From contig DRKO01000187.1 in assembly GCA_011051745.1 (NCBI GenBank), forward strand, positions 1-11,729: 11,729 bases of DNA, written 5' to 3'. Below are positions 1-5,088 of this stretch, piece after piece (position 1 is the stretch's first letter; each line of letters opens with the position of its first letter). The DNA comes from Chloroflexota bacterium (GTDB taxonomy: Bacteria; Chloroflexota; Anaerolineae; Aggregatilineales; UBA3940). A program made the translations under genes and the position numbers. The notes under the pieces are model-generated. The model ran no database searches, was not told where the DNA came from, and saw only the letters and a list, made by a program, of their open reading frames with translations.

Positions 1-1071
1 AAACCGATCGGCATCGTTGATCAGAGCGGCGCATTCACCCCCCTGTTGCCTGAATATGAGGGGCGGTTTGTCGCCTTCCCGGACGAGGCTTCGGGGCGCG
101 CCGCCGTCGAGGCCGAAGAGATCGGGGTCTTGCTCGTCATTCCGGCGGATTATCTGGAGAGTGGCAACGTCACCATCATCAGCCGCGAGAGCGGGTTTGG
201 CGTGCAAATTCTGGAAGACACCGATGAGGTGAAGAACTTCTTTGTTGATCATCTCCTCCGTGACAGCGTGGACCCTGCACTGCGGGAGCGCGTCCTTAAC
301 CCCCTCGCCGACACGACGGTGGTCACTCTGACCGCAGGAGAAGAGGCGGCAGGCGAGGGCGGCCCGTTGAACTTCCTGTTCAACTTCTTTGTGCCTTACT
401 TTCTGGGTATCCTGCTGGTGGTCACGATCTTCACCTCTTCGGGATACCTGTTGCGCAGCGTCTCCGATGAGAAAATCAGCCGCGTGATCGAGATCGTCCT
501 CTCCTCCGTGACGGCAACCGAACTGCTGACCGGGAAGGTGCTGGGGCTGGGCGCGGTCGGTCTGACTCAGGTCGCCGTATGGCTGATCTCCGCCGCCGCG
601 TTGAGCGGCGGGGCGCTGACCCTGTTCGGAGTGGCGGTTGCGCTGCTGACACGCCCTTCCGTCTTCATCCTGAGCGTGATCTACTATATTCTTGGCTTCC
701 TGCTCTACGCCGTCCTGATGGGATCGGCTGGCTCGCTGGGAACCACCCAGCAGGAGGCCCAGCAGATCGCGGGGATATTCTCATTCGCCGCCGCCATGCC
801 GATGATGATCGTCGGGTTTATCTTCGCCAACCCCAACGCGACCATCGCCAGGGTGCTTTCCTGGTTCCCGCTGACCGCGCCCACGATGATGATGCTCCGC
901 CTGACACTGGGCGATGTCCTGCTGGTGGATATTGTGGGGAGCATTGCCGTCTGCCTGATCAGCATTCCCTTTGTGCTCTGGATAGGGGCGAAAGTTTTCC
1001 GGCTGGGGCTGTTGATGTATGGCAAGCGGCCCGGTCCCCGCGAGATCGTCCGGTTGCTGCGTCAGGCATGA
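1..1071 (+). CDS. ABC-2 type transporter permease (NatB/YhaP-like), 5'-truncated
   Basis: This is the membrane subunit of an ABC exporter. The frame is open from base 1 (K-P-I-G-I-V-D-Q-S-G), so the true start and first membrane helix lie outside the window; the TTG at 46 is internal. The 356-residue fragment begins with the I-V-D-x-S-G strand typical of the large extracytoplasmic domain of NatB-like permeases. That soluble domain runs to about residue 120. About five hydrophobic helices follow (near 123-143, 183-205, 221-246, 257-277 and 303-326). After the first of these, at about 155-180, comes the family hallmark: D-E-K-x-S-R-V-I-E-I-V-L-S-S-V then T-G-K-V-L-G-L. The fragment ends with a basic tail. 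The partner ATPase is probably just upstream, out of view. Family assignment is confident; the substrate (ions, peptides, drugs) is unknown. Confidence 0.92.
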   Translation, partial: KPIGIVDQSGAFTPLLPEYEGRFVAFPDEASGRAAVEAEEIGVLLVIPADYLESGNVTIISRESGFGVQILEDTDEVKNFFVDHLLRDSVDPALRERVLNPLADTTVVTLTAGEEAAGEGGPLNFLFNFFVPYFLGILLVVTIFTSSGYLLRSVSDEKISRVIEIVLSSVTATELLTGKVLGLGAVGLTQVAVWLISAAALSGGALTLFGVAVALLTRPSVFILSVIYYILGFLLYAVLMGSAGSLGTTQQEAQQIAGIFSFAAAMPMMIVGFIFANPNATIARVLSWFPLTAPTMMMLRLTLGDVLLVDIVGSIAVCLISIPFVLWIGAKVFRLGLLMYGKRPGPREIVRLLRQA

Positions 1072-1093
1072 GGGCGACCATATGAATGCGTCA

Positions 1094-1117
1094 GAGCGGG
1101 AATCGCCCCTCCCGCTC
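1094..1117 (+). other. Short perfect hairpin between permease and DUF4013 promoter
   Basis: An 8-bp perfect inverted repeat (GAGCGGGA at 1094-1101, TCCCGCTC at 1110-1117, 8-nt loop) lies 22 nt after the permease stop and 3 nt before the -35 box of the next gene. It has no T-run, so it is a weak candidate for a factor-independent terminator. It could equally be a 3'-end stabiliser of the permease mRNA or an operator beside the promoter. The position fits insulation of two transcription units. Confidence 0.4.
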
Positions 1118-1120
1118 AGG

Positions 1121-1148
1121 TTGACAAAGTGATCCAATCCCCTATAAT
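1121..1148 (+). promoter_or_regulatory. Sigma-70 type promoter for the DUF4013 gene
   Basis: A perfect -35 box TTGACA (1121-1126) and a perfect -10 box TATAAT (1143-1148) are separated by 16 bp. Transcription should begin near 1155, giving a leader of roughly 27 nt that contains the ribosome binding site. Both hexamers match consensus, so this is the strongest promoter visible in the window and suggests the downstream gene is transcribed independently of the permease. Confidence 0.85.
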
Positions 1149-1170
1149 GGGAACGTCTTTTCAGCCTTAG

Positions 1171-1176
1171 AGGAGG
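1171..1176 (+). promoter_or_regulatory. Strong Shine-Dalgarno AGGAGG of the DUF4013 gene
   Basis: AGGAGG lies 5 nt before the ATG at 1182. This fixes the start codon and, with the consensus promoter, suggests good expression. Confidence 0.85.
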
Positions 1177-1181
1177 ATAAA

Positions 1182-1862
1182 ATGGACTTTACCCGTGCGT
1201 TAACATTCCCTTTCGACGATGAGGAATGGCTCCAGAAACTCGGTCTGGGTGTTCTCATCCAGTTTATTCCCATCATTGGTAGTTTCGCACTCCAGGGATG
1301 GGCGTTTGAGTTGGCAAAGCGTGTCCGAAACAACGACCCTGCTCCTTTGCCGGACTGGAGCGACTTTGGGGGGAAGATTGGCAAAGGGTTCATGTTGTGG
1401 CTGGGTTCGCTGATTTATCAGCTTCCGACGGTGCTCTTCGCCTGTGTGGTGGCTTTTGCCATGTTCCTGCCCGCTATGGGGGGGGATAGCGAAGAAGCAA
1501 TGGCTGCGCTGGGCGGGCTGGCGACGATTATCGCTATCTGCTGCTCCTGCGTGATCGTGCTCTACGCCATCGCGGCCTCCGTCGTCTACGCAGGCGGCGT
1601 TGTCCGCTATCTGGACACGGAAGAGTTCAGCACGCTCCTCCAGTTCGGCGACAACTTCGCGCTGGTTCGCGAGAACATCGGCGACTTCGGTATGTTTCTG
1701 CTCTACCTGATCGGCGCCGGGCTGGTCGCCGGTGTCGTTTCCAGCATCACGCTGGGGTTGGCGGGCCTGCTCTATGGGCCTTTCTTCGCCTACTTCGGTG
1801 GTCACCTTCTGGGGCAGCTTGCCATCAAGGTCTCTGGCAGCATGGCAGCCCCTGCCGTCTGA
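1182..1862 (+). CDS. DUF4013 domain-containing integral membrane protein
   Basis: A 226-residue membrane protein of unknown function. The start is set by the AGGAGG 5 nt upstream and by the promoter at 1121-1148. The N-terminus (D-F-T-R-A-L-T-F-P-F-D-D) is followed by a hydrophobic helix at about 20-40. Next comes an amphipathic stretch with R-V-R-N-N and L-P-D-W near 47-60, then G-K-I-G-K-G-F entering a second helix. This pattern is what I know from DUF4013 proteins. Further hydrophobic segments lie near 70-98, 112-142 and 168-215, the last Gly-rich. A short acidic loop (G-D-S-E-E) sits near 101-105. There is no signal peptide and no catalytic motif. DUF4013 proteins are common in Chloroflexota and archaea with no established role. 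The gene appears to be transcribed alone and ends at the hairpin at 1894-1930. Confidence 0.85.
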   Translation: MDFTRALTFPFDDEEWLQKLGLGVLIQFIPIIGSFALQGWAFELAKRVRNNDPAPLPDWSDFGGKIGKGFMLWLGSLIYQLPTVLFACVVAFAMFLPAMGGDSEEAMAALGGLATIIAICCSCVIVLYAIAASVVYAGGVVRYLDTEEFSTLLQFGDNFALVRENIGDFGMFLLYLIGAGLVAGVVSSITLGLAGLLYGPFFAYFGGHLLGQLAIKVSGSMAAPAV

Positions 1863-1893
1863 ACCATCTATCCACCGGACAGACCGGAACAGA

Positions 1894-1930
1894 TAAGGAG
1901 CGCGTCCCCGTGAGAAGGACGCGCTCCTTA
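1894..1930. terminator. Bidirectional hairpin terminator between convergent genes
   Basis: A perfect 14-bp inverted repeat (TAAGGAGCGCGTCC at 1894-1907, GGACGCGCTCCTTA at 1917-1930) encloses a 9-nt loop. It lies 31 nt after the DUF4013 stop and 28 nt after the stop of the convergent response regulator. The stem core is GC-rich with an A/T-rich base; on the + strand it is followed by ATTTAT, a short imperfect T tail. It is well placed to end transcription from both sides. Confidence 0.8.
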
Positions 1931-1958
1931 ATTTATGCCACTCCGCGAAGAGATACTC

Positions 1959-2330
1959 TCAGAGAGACTCGCGGACTTTGTTGAGTATCCCCTCCAGTTG
2001 ATCAATATCCACCGGTTTAACCAGATAGTCCATCGCTCCCGCCTCGCGGGCCTTCTGCATAATGCCCGGATCGTCCTCTGCCGTGACGAAAACAACCGAC
2101 GTTCCCTGAGCGATCGGATCGCGCTTGATGTACCGGCAGACCTCCATCCCGTCCACACCGGGCATATTCAGATCAAGCAGGATCAGAGCAGGGGGGCGGC
2201 GGTAGATGGCCTGTAGAGCGCTCCGGGGGCCGTGAACGATCTGAGTATCCCAGTCAAACAGGCTGACCATATCGGCCAGCGTCTGAGCCATATCTTTATC
2301 GTCGTCAACGATCAACACGTAAGAAGACAT
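1959..2330 (-). CDS. Single-domain response regulator (CheY-like receiver)
   Basis: A 123-residue protein made of one receiver domain and no output domain. The phosphorylation site is complete: the acidic pocket V-D-D-D-K-D at 8-13, the phospho-acceptor Asp53 in L-L-D-L-N-M-P-G-V-D-G, Thr83 in V-T-A-E-D, and Lys105 in V-K-P-V-D. It should accept a phosphoryl group from a histidine kinase and signal by protein contact rather than by binding DNA. No kinase gene is in the window. I chose the ATG at 2330 because the receiver fold begins directly after it (S-S-Y-V-L-I-V-D-D). An in-frame GTG at 2354 would add eight residues, but its GGAG lies only one base away. The gene follows the glycosidase array on the same strand but has its own likely promoter, so co-regulation with the array is unproven. 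Confidence 0.95.
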   Translation of the reverse strand: MSSYVLIVDDDKDMAQTLADMVSLFDWDTQIVHGPRSALQAIYRRPPALILLDLNMPGVDGMEVCRYIKRDPIAQGTSVVFVTAEDDPGIMQKAREAGAMDYLVKPVDIDQLEGILNKVRESL

Positions 2331-2371
2331 AAGCGCCCCGTCCTGAGTTTTCACTCTCCGATCATGTTCCC

Positions 2372-2401
2372 ATTATATACGCTGAATGGCGTTCGGGTGA
2401 A
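2372..2401 (-). promoter_or_regulatory. Likely promoter of the response regulator
   Basis: On the minus strand there is a perfect TATAAT (2372-2377) and, 18 bp upstream, TTCACC (2396-2401), a 4/6 match to the -35 consensus. It lies between the stop of glycosidase E (2415) and the regulator start, giving a leader of about 35 nt to the ATG at 2330. The regulator can therefore probably be transcribed separately from the operon. Confidence 0.6.
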
Positions 2402-2414
2402 TAACAACTTCGGA

Positions 2415-3656
2415 TCAGTCACTCCACCGCCAGGCCGGGCTTTCGTAAAAATCCCCGCTCCAGTCGGGCAGCCCGCTCAGCGCTTCATACGCCGGGCGCA
2501 CGAGGGTATCCGGCCAGACAGGGAGCGTGATGGACCACCAGTACTCCTCGTCCTCCGGCGTCCAGTATGGATCGGGGATGTAGATCGTGGTCATGATCCC
2601 GATCCAGGGTTGCCAGTTCAGGCGGGCCCACCAGTACGCTCCGGCCAGATACTCCGCCTGCTGCTCTTCGCTCACGCGGAACCAGCTATAGGCCGGATGA
2701 ACCGGGTCGGTCGTCCAGCCCATCTCCAGCACGGCGATTTGCTTGTGCCCGTCGCCGTACTCAACCATGACGCGGCGGATGTCCTCAACGTGCCGGAAGG
2801 CGTTCCAGCGATGGCCGCCGTAGGCCGGCGTGCTGGCCGCCTCCTCCGGCGAGACCTGCGGCGGTGCGGCATAGCCGGGCGCGTTCACGCCGAGCATGTC
2901 GAAGTACTCCGCCGCGCCCGCCTCGTACATCCCCCGGATAAACTCCTCGTCCGGGATCGCCTCCGGCAGGCCGGTTCCGGTCGGCGCAGGCCCGGCGGAG
3001 ATCACGATCGCGTCCGGATCGGCGTTCTTGATCCCCCGGTAGCAGTGGGCGAGCAGGCGCGTGTATTCAGCCGGATCGGGGGGCTGGCCGCCCCACTCAC
3101 GCGCCAAGTTCGGCTCGTTCCACACCTGATAGGCCTGAATGCGCCCCCGATAGCGGTCGGCGACGGCGAAGCAGAAATCCTCAAAGTCCTGAAAGTCGGC
3201 AGGCGGCGCATTCTCCAGAGGGATCGCCCCCCCGTCGGCCTGACTCCAGAAGGGCTGATGATCCAGCCGGACGAGCAGAAACAGCCCCCGTTCCTCGGCA
3301 TCTTCTACGATCCGATCGGCCCGCCACCAGTCATAATCTCCCTTGACGTGGGTTTCTATCTCCCGCCAGGGGAAAATCTGCTTGATCCAGCGGAACCCCA
3401 TGCCCTGCACCAGGTCCAGATCGCGCTGGGCGATCTGCTCGTTCCACCAGAGCGAGGTATGGACGGCAGGCGCGGGGGAGGGGACCAGTTGGATAACCTC
3501 CGGTTCCGGCTCCGGCGTCGGGTCTTCAAGCGGCGCGGGCCTGCCGGTGGGGATCGGGGGCCGGAGCAGCAGCAGAATCGCCACGATCAGGAGCAGCACC
3601 GCCGCGCGGCTCCACCCCCCTTGATCAGCGTGAGGCTCTGTGTCCTGTGTTTTCAT
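2415..3656 (-). CDS. Membrane-anchored clan GH-A glycoside hydrolase-like protein (paralogue E)
   Basis: A 413-residue protein. Residues 1-16 are polar, 17-31 are a very hydrophobic anchor (A-A-V-L-L-L-I-V-A-I-L-L-L-L), 33-63 are a Pro/Glu-rich stalk, and a TIM-barrel glycosidase domain fills 65-413. The likely acid/base is Glu181 in W-N-E-P-N-L-A-R-E-W and the likely nucleophile is Glu311 in V-L-E-M-G-W. W-N-E-P-N resembles GH39-type enzymes, but family and substrate cannot be fixed by eye. The array's V-I-S-x-x-x-x-P-T-G motif is at 218-227. E is the most divergent of the five: it has G-V-N-A-P-G-Y where the others have H-H-N or H-Y-N, and a tryptophan-rich C-terminal third (Y-W-W, E-Y-W-W-S). 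It ends in V-R-P-A-Y-E-A-L, a usual ending for such barrels. It starts 35 nt after D with only a weak, distant GGAAGG upstream. Expected outside the cytoplasm. Confidence 0.88.
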   Translation of the reverse strand: MKTQDTEPHADQGGWSRAAVLLLIVAILLLLRPPIPTGRPAPLEDPTPEPEPEVIQLVPSPAPAVHTSLWWNEQIAQRDLDLVQGMGFRWIKQIFPWREIETHVKGDYDWWRADRIVEDAEERGLFLLVRLDHQPFWSQADGGAIPLENAPPADFQDFEDFCFAVADRYRGRIQAYQVWNEPNLAREWGGQPPDPAEYTRLLAHCYRGIKNADPDAIVISAGPAPTGTGLPEAIPDEEFIRGMYEAGAAEYFDMLGVNAPGYAAPPQVSPEEAASTPAYGGHRWNAFRHVEDIRRVMVEYGDGHKQIAVLEMGWTTDPVHPAYSWFRVSEEQQAEYLAGAYWWARLNWQPWIGIMTTIYIPDPYWTPEDEEYWWSITLPVWPDTLVRPAYEALSGLPDWSGDFYESPAWRWSD

Positions 3657-3691
3657 GGGTCGCGATGCGTATTCCTTCCGGCAGGGACCTT

Positions 3692-5053
3692 CTAGGGGGG
3701 CTTGGGCATTGAGCGCACAGCGTCAAACGCCGGGCGCGGAGCGCCCTCCGGCGTCAGGATGCTGTACAGGGTGGTGTCGTCCTGCGGATTTCCACCCGCT
3801 TTGGGGGAGAAATCCAGATTAAACAGGATCGCCAGCCGCACAAAGCCCCAGTCGTGCATGAGCTGGAAAGCCTGCACGATGTTCGCCGCCTGATCCTCCA
3901 GCGAGTTGTCATAGGCGAACTCAAAGCCCTCACGCGGCTCACCCTGCATCCCTTCCACCGAGGCCCACCCGAACTCCGTCACGCATAGCGGCGTGTTCCG
4001 TCCGGCAGCGACGATCATATCGTGGTAACCGTTCAGGGTGGAGTAGAACGACCAGCTATGATGCGGGTTAAGGGGGTTGCCGTTGTCAAACGGGCCGATG
4101 AACACCGTCCCCGGCGGTGCGCCTCCGGCGAAGGCATCCTCTGCCGAGATATCCGGCGGCAGGTTGATGCCGTTGTGGTGCGCCCCGACGCAGTCCACAT
4201 AGTCCAGCAGTCCGGCGTCAATCATCTGCTGCATGTACTGGAAGTCGTCTATCGCCAGCACACCGTCGTTAACGCCGGTTGGCGTCAGTGCGCCGCTGAT
4301 CACGATCACACCGGGATCGATCTCGTGGATGGCGCTGGCCGTCGGGGCGAGCAAGTTCATGTAAGCGGCTGCGCTCAGCCCGCCCGCCGTGTACCATTCA
4401 CGTTCAAGATTCTGCTCGTTCCAGATTTCGACGGCGTGGACGGCCCCCGGGTAGCGCCGGACGAGCTCCGAGACGTAATCAACGTAATGCTGCACATCAT
4501 CAGGCGGCCCGGCCAGCCCTTCCGCCGTCACCGAGCGGGCCCAGTCCGGGGCATCCACAATGCTCACCAGCACCTTCAGGTTGCGTGCCGAGGTGGCAGC
4601 GAAGATCGCATCGAGCGCGTCCCAGTTGCGGGCTCCGGGCTGGGGCTCCAGGTCGGCCCAGCGAATCTGCTGCTTGACCCACCCCATCCCCAGTTGCTCA
4701 ACCTGATCGAGCGTCTGCTCGGTGTTGATATGTATCTGCGCCTGAATGCCGTACCCGAAGGCGGTGTCCTGCCGGGGCGGAATAGTTGGCTCAGGGGCCG
4801 GGGTGCTGCCCGGAATCTCGACGCCCTCCGCGCCCTGGGGCTGGATCAGAGGTGTAGGCGTGGTCTGATCAACAGGGGGGATGGCCTGCTCGCTCTCTGG
4901 ACGCGCGGCGGAATCCTGTGCCGCGCTGCGGCTCAATGCCCACCAGATGCCCAGAAACGTGCAGGCTCCGACCAGCAACACCACGCTGATCCAGATGATC
5001 GCCAGCACTCGGAGCTGCTTGGGTGTGAAGCGACCTGTACCGGATTGTGACAC
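3692..5053 (-). CDS. Membrane-anchored clan GH-A glycoside hydrolase-like protein (paralogue D)
   Basis: A 453-residue protein. The start is GTG at 5053, backed by a full AGGAGG at a 9-nt distance. Residues 1-15 are basic, 16-40 form a membrane segment, 45-95 are a Pro/Gln/Thr-rich linker, and 98-453 form the glycosidase barrel. The likely acid/base is Glu213 (W-N-E-Q-N-L-E-R-E-W) and the likely nucleophile Glu360 (V-T-E-F-G-W). V-I-S-G-A-L-T-P-T-G is at 251-260 and G-A-H-H-N-G near 290-295. The barrel ends in P-R-P-A-F-D-A-V. V-G-A-C with Cys31 inside the hydrophobic segment could be a lipoprotein signal, but hydrophobic residues continue after it, so a plain anchor is at least as likely. 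D lacks the GH18-like and Ig-like parts of B and C. It lies 35 nt from each neighbour and is probably co-transcribed with them. Substrate unknown. Confidence 0.9.
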   Translation of the reverse strand: MSQSGTGRFTPKQLRVLAIIWISVVLLVGACTFLGIWWALSRSAAQDSAARPESEQAIPPVDQTTPTPLIQPQGAEGVEIPGSTPAPEPTIPPRQDTAFGYGIQAQIHINTEQTLDQVEQLGMGWVKQQIRWADLEPQPGARNWDALDAIFAATSARNLKVLVSIVDAPDWARSVTAEGLAGPPDDVQHYVDYVSELVRRYPGAVHAVEIWNEQNLEREWYTAGGLSAAAYMNLLAPTASAIHEIDPGVIVISGALTPTGVNDGVLAIDDFQYMQQMIDAGLLDYVDCVGAHHNGINLPPDISAEDAFAGGAPPGTVFIGPFDNGNPLNPHHSWSFYSTLNGYHDMIVAAGRNTPLCVTEFGWASVEGMQGEPREGFEFAYDNSLEDQAANIVQAFQLMHDWGFVRLAILFNLDFSPKAGGNPQDDTTLYSILTPEGAPRPAFDAVRSMPKPP

Positions 5054-5062
5054 AGTTTCAAT

Positions 5063-5068
5063 CCTCCT
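5063..5068 (-). promoter_or_regulatory. Shine-Dalgarno AGGAGG of paralogue D, fixing a GTG start
   Basis: AGGAGG on the minus strand, 9 nt before the GTG at 5053. It is the only full-consensus ribosome binding site in the glycosidase array, which hints that D is translated more strongly than its neighbours. Confidence 0.8.
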
Positions 5069-5088
5069 TGCTCGTTACCGGGCGAGTG

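Noticed and set aside
46..48. TTG at 46 as the permease start
   Set aside because: The frame continues to base 1 with a typical permease strand (I-G-I-V-D-Q-S-G), so this codon is internal.
1200..1805. Minus-strand open frame opposite the DUF4013 gene (201 codons)
   Set aside because: The + strand gene has a consensus promoter and ribosome binding site and encodes a coherent membrane protein; the antisense product is charged and featureless.
2232..3695. Long open frame on the + strand (487 codons) opposite glycosidase E
   Set aside because: It lies antisense to a gene with clear catalytic motifs, membrane anchor and linker. Its translation is rich in Arg, Pro, His and Asp with no recognisable domain, as expected for a mirror frame in GC-rich DNA.
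4022..5050. Long + strand open frame opposite paralogue D (342 codons)
   Set aside because: Antisense to D, whose start, ribosome binding site and catalytic motifs are well supported.
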